Origin: Xestospongia muta
Lineage: Eukaryota > Porifera > Demospongiae > Haplosclerida > Petrosiidae
NCBI GenBank assembly: GCA_963693285.1
Contig: OY848928.1
Coordinates: 1,054,501 to 1,118,500, forward strand
Direction: 5' to 3'
DNA length: 64,000 bases
Made by a program: the position numbers and the translations under genes. Shown here piece by piece: positions 1 to 22,989 of the stretch. The number at the start of each line of letters is the position of its first letter. The stretch's first letter is position 1. A model generated the notes under the pieces. That model worked only from the letters and a program-made list of their open reading frames with translations, searched no databases and was not told the origin of the DNA.

Positions 1-214
1 TTAGTTAAGTAATAGTTATGATAATAATTATTGTTTAAATAATATTATTATGGTGTGATAATATTATAAATATATTATTGAATTATATATCTTGCTTTGT
101 CAGTTTTTTGTATAAAAAGGTGGTTTGTCATTAATTTGGTGAAAAACTATTTAGTTTGTATATTCTTCCTAAATATGTTATAGTGTTCTGTTGTATTATT
201 TTCTGTTATTGTAG

Positions 215-2781
215 ATCCCTTTTATCAAAATATAGTCATTAATGATTCCAGTCATAGGATATCTATTAATGAGTTTCCTTCCTTTGTTAAAAATTCAAAG
301 GAGATTATACAATATGAGTTTCAGGTACATTTAACTAATAATAATATATAGTGAATAGTAATATAGCATTCTACTATTATATGATCTCTCATTAACTGGT
401 AACATTATACATGTTATATGATATATCTCATCACTGTGTAGGATATTGAAGGAATGGCACCACTTAAAGCTAACTCAATCGCAAAAAGAAATGCAGGACA
501 AAATCGTTTCCAAAACATCAGTCCATGTATGAAGGAGACAAATTATAACTTAATTATTTATGTATTTGCTTTTTTAACCAGTTGATGACAACATTGTTCC
601 ATTAACTCCAATAGAAGGAGAGGAAGGATCAGATTATATCAATGCATCTTATGTTAATGTAAGTATATTATCATATTATGTTAAGTTACTATGACTTCTT
701 TCATATAGGGTTACAAGAGGAAGAATGCATACATAGCAACACAAGGTCATTGTGTTTATGTCTTAATGATACTTTTTTATTGATTTTACATTTCTTATTA
801 TAGGACCTATAGCAAATACAGTTGTTGACTTTTGGAGGATGATATGGGAATATAAAGTACCTACTATTGTTATGTTAACACAGTTGGTTGAAAAGGGAGT
901 GGTATGTCAAACTAGTGCTATTACAATAACTGATGATTTTATTAATATTTTTTGCTTAACAGCGTAAATGTGCCTGCTATTGGCCTGAGTATGTAGGCAA
1001 AGAGGAGGACTTTGGTCATGGTATCCATGTTGTTTTGGAATCAAAGGAAGTCAATCAAGGCTACAGTAAGAAGAAATTGACTGTTAGAAATGTGAGTTAA
1101 GTTGTACACATGTTTATTGATTAGTAGTCAATTTCAGACTAAGGATGGTGGCACAACATTTTTGGGTGTAACTCATTATCATTTTACTGAGTGGCCTGAT
1201 CATGGAGTACCTACTGATAAGATGTGTATGATTAAATTTATTGGTCATATTCGTGAAGCACATCCTCCTGAGGGAACTCCTCTTGTAGTTCACTGTAGTG
1301 CTGGAGTGGGAAGAACTGGTACCTTCATTGTGTTAGATACTATGTTACAGAGACTAGATCAAGAAGAGAGTCTTAACATTTATGACTTCCTCCTAGAAAT
1401 CAGACATCAAAGAGTCAAACTAGTTCAAACTGAAGTAAGTTATAATCTAAATCGAATATGATATTATATCTCTATATTATAGGCCCAGTATGTGTACATT
1501 CATGAGTGTCTATCAGAGTACATCCAATGTGGTAATACTTCCTTTCGTATTACTGGAACATATGGTATTATCAGAGAACTCAACCAAAGAAGGGAAGGAA
1601 AAAATGGTTTTGAAAAGCAGTTCGAGGTTAGTTCAATATAAACATTGACAGTTATTCTAATAATTTAATTAATGATATAGCTATTAGAGGAACTGTCAGA
1701 CAACACAACAACTTTATCTTGTTCTGATGCTGAGGAGAACCATGACAAAAATAGATACACTTATAATATGCCATGTGAGAAAAATAACATTCAAGAAACA
1801 AAAAATGTTTTTTCTTCTTAGACAACAACACAAGAGTTCAATTGAACATTAATACATTTGATGACAATAACTATATTAATGCAAGCAAAGTTGATGTATG
1901 AGTTACACTAATAAGTACATCATTATCTATATCTCTTAGGGTTACAATCGAAACTCAGTTTTCATAGTAACAGAAGCTCCATTGAAAAAGACCATATCTG
2001 ATTTCTGGAGAATGATATGGGAACAAGAGAGTAAAAGTATTGTATTATTGTGTATTACTGGTGATGGGGTAGGCATTTGTTATGACATGTTATACTGATT
2101 GTCCACTTTTCATTTATTAGGAGGAGTGTCCTAAATTTATTCCAGATGTGATTGGTGAAACAGAAACATATGAGGCGATATCTGTTACTATGGAGACGGA
2201 AGTACTTGACATTGAATTCACTATAAAGTCTCTAAAGCTAAAGAAGGCAAGAAGACAAAGTTACAACGAATTAATAAATAATATGTTTATTAAATAATTA
2301 GGATAATTCTGATCAGAAAATGTCAGTGTCTGTCTTCTGGTATAATAGCTGGTATGAACATACAAAGCCACAAAATGGGTCTTCACTTCTCAATATGTTT
2401 GATACCATTGTTAAAAATCAAAGTAAAACTGGTAACAAACCTATTACTGTTATATGCAAGTAAGTCATCTACTTTATATGTGTGTGTGTGTGAGTGTTGT
2501 ATTTGTTAAAGTGATGGTGTTGGTAGAAGTGGTACATTTGTGAGTATCTACTCTGAAATTGAGAGAGTAAAGACAGAGGGAATAGCTGATATATTTCAGT
2601 TCATAAAGAAAGCTAGAAGTCAGAGAGCAGGACTAGTCCAAGAAGTGGTATGTTCTAGTGTAATAGATGTATTAAGTGATAATTTTGTTATTGTTAGGAG
2701 CAGTACATATTTTGTCATGAAGTTCTTTCAGAATACGCAGAAGAAATGTCAAAATATGACAACTTTAAAAATGTTATATAA
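215..2781 (+). CDS. RPTP gene A, cytoplasmic part (partial, 5' end outside window)
   Basis: Receptor-type tyrosine phosphatase, tandem PTP domains D1 and D2, which would dephosphorylate phosphotyrosine at the inner membrane face. Exons 215-324, 442-526, 582-658, 709-745, 804-901, 963-1091, 1138-1434, 1483-1626, 1681-1774, 1822-1895, 1940-2068, 2121-2246, 2302-2459, 2512-2647 and 2698-2781 join in phase without a stop. D1 keeps NRFQN, the WPDHG loop and [10 protein letters not shown] (catalytic Cys codon 1294-1296), so it should be active. D2 has CNDGVGRSG with the His replaced and no WPD Asp, so it is probably a pseudo-phosphatase. The first exon enters in phase 1, and its upstream exons (TM, ectodomain) lie left of the window, as judged from gene B. 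The intron after 2246 has a GC donor. Identification as a PTP is certain; substrate unknown. Confidence 0.9.
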
Positions 2782-3104
2782 CTAACACTGTTGTAGATAT
2801 ATGTATTTAGTGACTTACTAGATCTAGTAGTGCTAATGTATAAGTATTAGTTATTTTTAGTATTGATTCATGGTTGTTAATATGTAATGTCTTTCCTATA
2901 TAATTGTATTTCATTGGGAATAGCTCTGGCTTATTAGTTTATTAATAAAAAAATTTAGTCCTTTTACAAGCTATTATGCTACCAGGAGTATTTGAGTAAT
3001 ATAGCTGTTATGCTGAAGAAATGTCTCAAAATGTTACATTTTTAAAATATGTTATGTAATGTGTGATTATGCATGATTAAATCTTATTCACTTTAATTGC
3101 AAAA

Positions 3105-3260
3105 CAAGGCTATTTGTGTGTTCACTAAGTTAGTGTCCTTTTTCCTATACTTTGATGTCTGTAAACAACAAAATCATTAATAAAATTGACAACAGATATA
3201 ATATTGTGTCCTTAAATGAGTTGTATGGGTGTTATATTAAAGAAAGCAATAAAATACATA
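3105..3260 (+). repeat. Repeated RPTP 3'-flank segment, copy 1
   Basis: Segment downstream of gene A with close copies at about 16030-16200 and 16785-16960. Shared landmarks include the motifs GGCTATTTGTGTGTTC, GTAAACAACAAAATCATTAA and AAAGAAAGCAATAAAA. It appears to travel with the tandem gene duplications rather than encode anything. No ORF of note. Confidence 0.65.
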
Positions 3261-3329
3261 TTTTACAATAAGCAAAACATTTTTAGTCATCAAGATATCA
3301 ATTCATTTGATATTAAACATGATTATATG

Positions 3330-4699
3330 ACTATTTTTTATTTTTACATATACTGTTATCCTGGTCACATACATTAATACTTAATGTTATTATCACTATG
3401 TACGTCATTAACTGTATAAGAGTGAACAACAAGACCACACTTTAGTGACCAATACTACAATGACAGAAGTATCAGATCTATGTCCATATACTAACTACAT
3501 ATGCTCTGTGTTTAGACACATGAGTTAGTAGAGGACCACCAATAATAATATAGGACTTATTGATGAAGACAGTGAATACATATAGACCTAGTTAGACATT
3601 TACTGATGTGTTATTTTAGTTGCTGAACAAGTACAAAATATCACAGTCATTATATTAAACAGTAATACAGTTCATGTACATTAAGGTAGTCCTCTTAATC
3701 CCAATGGTGTCATTATTAAATATGAGTTAAAGATATATGTTCTTGAAAATTTAGTGGACACATTATTTTACAACTCATCACTCACTAACAGTGACCATGT
3801 ACTTGATGTAACTCTAAGTAAGTGATATATTGTGATATATTAGTGGATGTTTTGATCTAATAGACCCATTTATACCATACACTATATCTGTGGCTGGAGC
3901 TACTATTAAAGGAAGAGGAGAAGACGTCTCAAGTGCTGTGATCTTTACAAAACAAGGAAGTAAGACAGTGGGAGATTATATAGTTAACTTTTAATTTGTT
4001 TTATTTAGTTCACCATTATGGTTCTTAGAATATAATAGAGAGATGGCTGAACAGAACATCTATTGAAGTTAGTTGGTTAGCTTTGACTCTTGTAGAGGCA
4101 AGAGGCTTCATTACAAACTACACTGTGACTGTACAACCTGCTCAGTTGACTAGTAGTAATAGAAAGAGAGAGGAGACTAGTAAACTATTAAGAGTTACAA
4201 CTTCATCATCTAATAAAACTAGTACTGTTATAAGAAGTAGTTTAGATCCTACACTAGACTATGTAATATCAGTGTCTGCTAGTACTAAGGTTGGAGAGAG
4301 TACTGATAACATCAATATCACATTATCAGCTCTAGGTAATTGATTGATTTCATTATGTGTATTTTATTAATGTTGCATGTATTTAGAGTCTCCTACAACA
4401 GCATTACCTATAATTTTGAAATATGGAACTGGAGGAGTAATAATAGCATTACTTATTTGTGTATATCTTATTTGTTGTGCTGTTATATGGTCAGTATTAT
4501 TGTATCTGAAGATTTGCCTTGTAACTTGTTCTTTATGTTTTTTTAGTCAGAATTGTTGTTTTAAACACTCAAAATATAAACTGAAAAAGGAGACTGGTAT
4601 TCCTGAATTGTATACATTTGTCCAAGAAATCAAACAAGAGCCTGGAAATGATAACATTATTGATTCATCCCATTTAGATCTAATGGGTAAGCTGAAGTG
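3330..4699 (+). pseudogene. Relic of an RPTP ectodomain end: FN3 exons, TM and juxtamembrane
   Basis: Exons homologous to the last FN3 domains of genes B and D, followed by a TM exon (about 4386-4490, hydrophobic run ending AVIW) and a charged juxtamembrane exon (about 4552-4690). No PTP exons follow. The copy is broken: TAG and TGA interrupt the FN3 part near 3443, the conserved Trp codon near 3682 has become TAA, and a conserved Gln has become TAG near 4029. Only the FN3 piece 4083-4335 and the TM exon remain open. It looks like the remnant of a duplicated receptor between genes A and B. An alternative, a short truncated receptor, is less likely because of the three stops. Confidence 0.8.
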
Positions 4700-5094
4700 A
4701 TAAAACCTATATTAGTTATTGTGTACTAAATAATATAGGTTTATGTGTACTAAAATATGTTCATTACATATTAGATTATAGTATATGGACTTAGATCTAT
4801 GACTAGTGTCATTGTAGTATTGGTTACAATTACAAAGTACATCATCTTAGTTACATCATTAGATTATAGTTTAGCTTAGCAAACCATCAATTATAGTGTT
4901 GTACTTAATGTATACCTGTTATAGATAATGCATTTAACTCTCACTGTTTTTTACTGTTATTAATATATTGTGATAGATATTAATTAATATTGATAAGGTC
5001 ACGTGCTGCAGTAATCTTAATAGGCTATAATCTAATTATTATCAATGATAACATTATAATCTAGTCTAAATGCCCCGCCTTTCCTGCTATAGAT

Positions 5095-5100
5095 TATAAA
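5095..5100 (+). promoter_or_regulatory. Possible TATA box of gene B
   Basis: TATAAA lies 49 bp upstream of the gene B start codon, just after a short GC-richer patch (about 5071-5085) in otherwise AT-rich DNA. Spacing suits a short 5'UTR. In such AT-rich DNA the motif can arise by chance. Confidence 0.3.
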
Positions 5101-5148
5101 GGTTAGACTCCTTAAGCATAAGATTAGCAGGATCAATGATTAGATATA

Positions 5149-15767
<10,619 letters not shown>

Positions 15768-16029
15768 CAATCACTGTTGTAGATGTGTATTTAGTGACTT
15801 ATTAGATCTAGTAGTGCTATTGTATAAGGATTAGTTATTTAGTGTTGACTTACTTTTACATTTCATTGGGAATAGCTCTGGCTTATTACTGTATTAACAA
15901 ATGTTTAGTCTTTTCATATCCTATGATGCTACCAGGAGTATTTGCTGTAGTATTATAATTGCCACGCAGAGGAAATGTCAACTTTAAAATATGTGAATAT
16001 TTATCATTAAGGACTTAACCACTTAAATT

Positions 16030-16200
16030 GAAAACAACATTTGGCTATTTGTATGTTCACTAAGTTTGTGTCTTTCTTCTCACTGTTGGGGTGTTTGTAA
16101 ACAACAAAGTCATTAATAAAATTTACAATAGAGATGATATTGTACCCTTAGAAGAGTTATCTGGGTGTTGTTGTAAAGAAAGCAATAAAACATGTCTTTT
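16030..16200 (+). repeat. Repeated RPTP 3'-flank segment, copy 2
   Basis: Downstream of gene B; same landmark motifs as the segment after gene A (GTAAACAACAAAGTCATTAA, then AAAGAAAGCAATAAAA). Position relative to the gene stop is similar in both, which supports common duplication with the gene. Confidence 0.65.
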
Positions 16201-16299
16201 TACTGTATAAATAAATACTTTTAGTCCTCTAGAGATCAATTAATTAGACATCAAACATAATTATAATATAATTATTCTTTTATTTTTTGTATTTTCTAA

Positions 16300-16777
16300 A
16301 GTAGCTGAGTGTCTATATAACAGGAACATAGTTAAACAGGACATCTATTAAAGTTAGTTGGTTAGCTTTGACTCTTGTAGAGGCAAGAGATTTCATTACA
16401 AACTACACTGTGACTGTACAACCTGCTCAGTTAACTAGTAGTAATAGGAAGAGAGAGGAGACTAGTAAACTATTAAGAGTTATAACTTCACCATCTTATG
16501 AAACTAGTACTGTTATAGCAAGTAGTTTAGATCCTACACTAGACTATGTAATATCAGTGTCTGCTAGTACTAAGGTTGGAGAGAGTACTAATAACATCAA
16601 TATCACATTATCAGCTCTAGGTAAGATAAAGTGATTTTGTCTGTTAACATAATTTTACCTTTATATAGTAGAACAATCTACTAGTACTGGTGTACCTGTT
16701 GTTTTGATTTCAACAGTTGTAGTTGTAACATTTGGTTTAATGTTCTGTAGATCCTACACTAGACTATGTAATATCAA
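16300..16777 (+). pseudogene. Relic FN3 exon of an RPTP copy
   Basis: Homologous to the last FN3 exon of gene B (11927-12253). A conserved Trp codon after the intron boundary is TAG near 16331, and the upstream exons are missing. FN3 sequence 16368-16621 is open and ends with a donor-like AGGTAAG. A short TM-like stretch follows at about 16670-16740 (PVVLISTVVVVTFGLMF). It then jumps to a duplicated 27-bp piece of its own FN3 exon (16750-16776), joined to the 3'-flank repeat. Clearly a recombination product. Confidence 0.75.
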
Positions 16778-16784
16778 TTACAAA

Positions 16785-16960
16785 ACAACATTAGGCTATT
16801 TGTGTGTTTTCTAATTTTGTTACTTTCTTCCCACTGTTGGGGTGTTTGTAAACAACAAAATCATTAATAAAATTGACAATAGAAATGATGTAGTACCCTT
16901 AAAAGTTATGTGGGTATTGTATTAAAGAAAGCAATAAAATATACCTTTTACTATGTGCAA
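16785..16960 (+). repeat. Repeated RPTP 3'-flank segment, copy 3
   Basis: Third copy of the segment seen at 3105 and 16030, here immediately upstream of the gene C signal-peptide exon. It shares ATTAGGCTATTTGTGTG and the AAAGAAAGCAATAAAA block. Its position shows that 3' flank of a lost copy has been fused to 5' flank of gene C. Confidence 0.65.
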
Positions 16961-17002
16961 AAACACTCAGTCATCAAGAGATCAATTTGTTAGACATCAA
17001 AC

Positions 17003-19605
17003 ATGAGGACTCTCCAGATTATAATATGCCTTTTCTCTTACTTTTTTGTATTTTCTGAAGTAGGTGAGTTTCCATATAATTATATGTACAGGATCTATTT
17101 ATTTTAACTTAGACACATGTACAGTTGTTGTTACACTCAGTACAGTTCAGTTTGAAAACATCACTGATACACTGGTTTAATTTGGGAGTAATGTAACTCT
17201 ACAATGTGATTGTGACAATGACACAGTGCAGTGGTATTATAATGATAAATGGATTGGAAATATTAGCATAATCTTGAACTCAGCATTACGATCTGACAGT
17301 GGTGAGTATAGTTGTATAGGACAGGAAGATTACAAAGCCTATCACATCAACATTACAGTTTACTGTAAGTGAAGTTGAAATTTTTTTAACAGTAATTATT
17401 AAATTCTTTAGCTATTGATATCACTGGTAACTATATTGACTTACAAGTTGGTAGTACTACAAATATTACATGTCAAACAGATCCTATCATTCCTGATGTC
17501 ACAATAACTTGGTATAATGTATCTAGTAACATAATTATTAACTCAACCAAGTTAACATTGAGTCCTGTAACACTCTATGATCACAATATACTCTACACAT
17601 GTGTACTACAGTCTAAGATGTATCCATCACTGGAGAACAAATCTATCACTGTGACTGTGCAGGGTGAGTATGACTAATTGTGTGTGCTGAGTTGGTTAAA
17701 AAACAGATTAATTTAAACTTTCTCTCGTTGTAGATATGTGAGTCATGTTTCAATGTCATCAGAGCAGACAGCGTGTCTTAATTCATCAGCATTGATTGTA
17801 TGTAGCATCGCTCTTAATACAGCCATTGGTCCTGATCTATCAGTACTTAACTTCTACTGGTATCACAACAATACTAATATAACTAAAAAAAGCAACATGT
17901 TAGAACAGAAAAAGCAAGGCAATAAAGTGATGACAATACTAAACATTTCATCAGTTCAACTATCTGATACTGGAACATATAAATGTAGTGCTAATATCAT
18001 TGATAGCAATGTGGCAAAAAGTGATTCCACACTATTTGATGTAAAAAGTATGCATTAAATTTATTATCACATATTATATGAATTGTTTTAGGGATACCTA
18101 TTGTTGAAGTATCTACAGAAAATGACATCAGTACTGGTGGTAGTCAAGATTGTCCTACTAACACAGTGTGTCCTGGAAATAATATCAGTAATAACACTAC
18201 TGATCTGTGTTTAAAAGGTAAATTAAATCTCTATAATATAATTCAATTTACATTTGTTCTAATTTAGCATCAGTTAGTAATATCATTGAAAAAAAAATGA
18301 AAATTTTACTAACTTAATACTGGGTAGTAGAGCTGAAATACAGTGTGTGAACACTGAACAGTGCATTGACAGGTTTAAATATAACATGGAGTAACTCATT
18401 GATAGTACTGTGGTTGTTAACAATATATTAGTTCTACCTACAGTGATACCATCTCTTAATAGTACACAGTATACATGTACTATATCAGTAAATAGAAATC
18501 CATCAAGTTGTGAAGTACAGAACAGAACTATTACTGTCACTGTTAAAGGTTAGTAGTAACACTTTGTGATCTATAATATCATTTCAATTTGCTTTTATAC
18601 ACTACAGTATCATCAGTTTCTATGGAGCCAGTCCTGTCCTATACCATTGATGATATGGTGATAATCCAATGTAACATCACTCTTAATAATAAAATTGGTC
18701 CAAATATATCATCTCTATGAACTAAATGGCTTCATAACAATATCTCTATAACTGATGAACACATCTCTATTTCACCAACATCAACTCTATCATCATTATT
18801 CATTACTACACTAACTATATCACATGTACAGACAAGAGATGCTGGAATATATACCTGTAGTGCTAACATTATTGGACATAGTGCTACTACTAACACTACT
18901 GATCTGTGTTTAAAAGGTAAATAAACTCTATAATTAAATCTAAATCAGTGTTAATTAGTTTCAGAGAGTAATATCATTGAGTAATATCATTAATTACACC
19001 ATTAATTGTATAGGAGAGAACAACAAGAACCACACTGTAATGACCAATACTACAATGACACTAGTATCAGATCTAAGTCCATATACTAACTACACATGTT
19101 CTGTATTTGGACACACAAGAGTTGGTAGGGGACCACCAACAACAGGAATAGGACTGACTGATGAAGACAGTGAGTGTAATAAAAACTTCATGTTATTACA
19201 CTATAAACTAATATTCTATTTCAGTTCCAGAACAAGTACAGAATATTTATCTCATGTTATTAAATATTAGTACAGTTTGTGTACATTGGAGTAGTCCTTT
19301 TATTCCCAATGGTGTCATTATTTACTATCAGTTAAAGATATATGTTCTTGAAAATCTAGTGAACACTTTATTTTACATCTCATCACTCACTAACAGTGAC
19401 CATGTACTCGATGTAACTCTAAGTATGTGACATACTGTGATATATTAGTGAATGTTTTGATCTAATAGCTCCATTTATACCATACACTATATCTGTGGCT
19501 GGAGCTACTATTAAAGGAAGAGGAGAAGCTGTTTTAACTGATGTGTTCTTTACACAACAATGAAATTATTAGAAGAATGTGAATATGACATTAGTGAATT
19601 ACAAC
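17003..19605 (+). pseudogene. RPTP gene C, degraded ectodomain
   Basis: Starts with a normal signal-peptide exon (17003-17063, MRTLQIIICLFSYFFVFSEV) in a phase and position matching genes B and D. First Ig exon (17113-17364) has an in-frame TAA at 17178-17180 where paralogues read Tyr. The second Ig exon (17412-17663) is open. The third (from 17734) has lost 4 nt and hits TGA at 17739. Later Ig exons carry an internal deletion (about 18092-18219), a frameshift after an A-run (about 18269-18549), and TGA at 18718-18720. At about 18961-18990 an Ig exon start is fused to the inside of an FN3 exon. FN3 pieces continue to about 19563. There is no TM exon. As written it cannot make a receptor. Confidence 0.85.
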
Positions 19606-19657
19606 ATTGATAAAAATGTCTTTAATTATAAATTAAATTTATTGATTATTATTGTAG

Positions 19658-22101
19658 ACTTGCTGTATGAAAATATTGGAGTTACAAATAAATCTGATGT
19701 CATAGACCATCCTTCACTTAAAGGTACAATGAGTTATTAATTAATATATGCTATGACAATGAAACATAGAACCTACGTATGAAACAGTCACTTGTTTTCA
19801 TCATCATAACTTTGATCACAACATTAATGTTAATAAGTTCTGTTTATTCGTTAAAACTTCTCACCAATTTCTAGAAAGCAAATTCAAGGTATATAATGAA
19901 TAGATGTGTATTCCTTGTATATACTATATTTTTAAGGATATTGAGAAGTTGTCATCAGTTAAGTCATTTGAGATTGGAAAGGTGCATTATGATAAAAATC
20001 GTTTTCAAAACATTATTCCTTGTAAGCCCAAAATCTTTAAGTTAGCTATGACTTCTCTGTCATTAGTTGATGACAACATTGTTCCATTAACTCCAATAAA
20101 AGGAAAAAAAGGATCAGATTACATCAATGCATCTTATATTAATGTGAGTATATTATTAGTACTAGTGATATATTAATATCTATATTACACATACAGGGCT
20201 ATAAGAGGAAGAATGCTTACATTGCAACACAAGGTCAGTTATAATCTTACTTAATAGTAAACTCACATTACATTTCTCATTATAGGACCTCTACCACATA
20301 CAGTTGTTGACTTTTGGAGGATGATATGGGAATATAAACTACCTACTATTGTTATGTTAATTGAAACAGGAAAAGTAAATTAGTATTTCTTTTGTTTACA
20401 TATTCTTTCCTAATTTATTTAGCGAACATGTACTTGTTACTGGCCAGAACAAGAAGGTAATGAACAGTACTTTGGTCATGGCATCAATGTTACTCTACAA
20501 TCAGTAAATGTGTATGAAGGCTATACACAAAGAAAACTATCAATTAGAAATGTAAATGTTCACACCTTATCTTTAACACTATTAACATTGATCATTTTAT
20601 ATTTATAGGCTAACAAAGGAGGAATGTCATGTTTTGATGTAACTCATTATCATTTTACTGAGTGGCCTGATCATGGAGTACCTACTGATAAGATGTGTAT
20701 GATTAAATTTATTGGTCATATTCGTAAGGCACATCCTCCTGATGGATCTTCCCTTGTAGTTCACTGTAGTGGGGGAGTGGGGAGAACTGGTACTTTTATT
20801 GTGTTAGATACTATGTTACAGAGACTGGAACAAGAAAAGAGTCTTAACATTTATGACTTCCTCCTAGAGATCAGACATCAAAGAGTCAAACTAGTTCAAA
20901 CTGAAGTAAGTATTTATATATGTGCATGATATAATGATTATCTCCTCCTCATATATAGGCCCAGTATCTGTACATTCATGAGTGTCTATCAGATTACATC
21001 CAGTGTGGTAATACTTCCTTTCCTATCACTGGAACATATGGTATTATCAGAGAACTCAGTCAAAGAAGGGAAGGAAAAAGTGGTTTTGAATGGCAATTTG
21101 AGGTTAGTTCATAAATTTATTTCTAAATTATCCTTAATTTATAGCTCTTAAAAGAATTGTCAAACAGCACAACAACTCATTTTAATGTTCTAGAAAATTA
21201 TTTTAATGCCAGCAAAGTTGATGTAAGAGATATTAATAGACATACAATACATTATATTTTTCTTAGGGTTACAAACGAAATTCAGTGTTCATAATAGCAC
21301 GAGCACCAGTAAGAGAGATCATACCTGATTTTTGGAGAATGATATGGGAACAAAAGAGTAAATGTATTGTATTGTTTTGTACTGAGAATGTGAGTTAGTT
21401 TACTTATACATCAACTTATACTTAACTTGATGTGTTAATAATATAGGAAGAGAATTCTCATTTTTGTCAAGATCTGGCAAATGAAGTGGTGACACATGGA
21501 AGCATATCTGTTAAAATGACATCTGAAGATTTAGGAATAGATTACACAGTAAAATATCTTGAGTTAAATGAGGTATAAATTACCAATGCCTGCAGTAACT
21601 TTTATTAAAATATTCAGAACAATTCTGATCTCAAAATGTCAGTGAGTATCTTCTGGTATGATAGCTGGCATGAACATACAAAGCCACTAACTGGATCTTC
21701 ACTTCTTAATATGTTTAATGCTATTGTTAAAAACCAAAGTAAAACTGGTAACAAACCTATTACTGTTGTATGCAAGTAAGTCATGTACTATATATATGTG
21801 TGTGTGTGAGTGAGTGTTGTATTTGTTAAAGTGATGGTGTTGGTAGAAGTGGTACATTTGTGAGTATCTACTCTGAACTTGAGAGAGTAAAGACAGAGGG
21901 AGTAGCAGATATATTTCAGTTCATAAAGAAAGCTAGAAGTCAGAGAGCAGGACTAGTCCAAGAAGTGGTATGTTCTAGTATAGTAGATGTAGTAAGTGAT
22001 AATATTATTATTGTTAGGAGCAGTACATATTTTGTCATGAAGTTCTTTCAGAATATGCAGAAGAAATGTCAAAATATGAGAACTTTAAGCATGATATTTG
22101 A
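19658..22101 (+). CDS. RPTP gene C, cytoplasmic tandem PTP exons (open, no intact ectodomain)
   Basis: Exons 19658-19723, 19770-19888, 19937-20021, 20067-20143, 20197-20233, 20286-20374, 20423-20551, 20609-20905, 20959-21102, 21145-21222, 21267-21389, 21447-21572, 21618-21775, 21832-21967 and 22018-22101 join in phase with no stop. D1 keeps KNRFQN, WPDHG and the CX5R loop, here [10 protein letters not shown] with the usual Ala changed to Gly (Cys codon 20765-20767). D2 keeps CNDGVGRSG and lacks a WPD Asp. It shares with gene D the short fused exon 21145-21222, so C and D are closer to each other than to A and B. The upstream ectodomain is dead, so this is either a recent pseudogene or is expressed from another start as a soluble phosphatase. 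Confidence 0.7.
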
Positions 22102-22327
22102 CAGTATAGCTGTAATATTGATTACTATATAGATAGTGACAATCATTACCTTAGTATAATGTAATGAGCTAAATATCATGTATTAGTGTAGTAGATTTAT
22201 ATACAATGTTGTGCAGTGATAATAATTATGTGATATACTTAATTGCTGTTTTTTTGTTTATCTTGCCTTGTGAATATGTTCTTACAACTGCTATATCGTG
22301 TAAAGTCCTGATTACATACATATGTTG

Positions 22328-22850
22328 TCCATTACTTTGTTTATTTCTATATAGTGCTTTTATCTATTTAATGTCATCATTAGTTATCTATACAATGTAA
22401 TGAAGAAATCCTGTTGTCTTTCTTATATATGACAACATAAATCTATTTTGTTCATTAACTTACTGTAGATGCTATTAATTCCTTCTACAGTTGAGATACT
22501 TGTAAACAGAGAAATATTAGACAAAATAAATGAGCATAGTTAAACATCAATACAACAAGACTGTTTTAAAACAAAAATTTGCTACTGAAGAAGCAGGTCA
22601 ATACAAATTAGTCATGTAGCTAGCTAATACATTACAGTTGCCATATTTGGGCAGAATTCTGGTAACATATACACATTGTCCATTACTTTGTTTATTTCTA
22701 TATAGTGTTGTTGATTTGTTTAATATCTTCAATAGCTATTTATACAATGTAATAAGAAATCTATTTGTCTTTTTTATGTAAGACAACAGTAGTCCATTTT
22801 ATTTGTTAGTTTAAACTACTGTAAACACTATTAATTCCTGAGACATTAGA
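22328..22850 (+). repeat. Diverged tandem duplication between genes C and D
   Basis: About 22328-22520 and 22677-22850 share TCCATTACTTTGTTTATTTC, a block with ATACAATGTAAT and AAGAAAT, then GACAACA and a CTATTAATTCCT block, in the same order. Period about 350 bp. No coding potential seen. The rest of 22102-22989 shows nothing recognisable. Confidence 0.6.
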
Positions 22851-22989
22851 CAAATTAATGTATTAATAATTATTATACAGCCATGCTGACTGAGTAGCTC
22901 AATATAACTTTTATCTTGCTACTACATTATAGTGAATGATGGTAATTACATTTAGTCCACCTCGTTTGGTTTGGTAGTTTATTTCAAAG

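Noticed and set aside
3330..4699. A functional short FN3-TM receptor
   Set aside because: In-frame stops in three exons and no signal-peptide or PTP exon.
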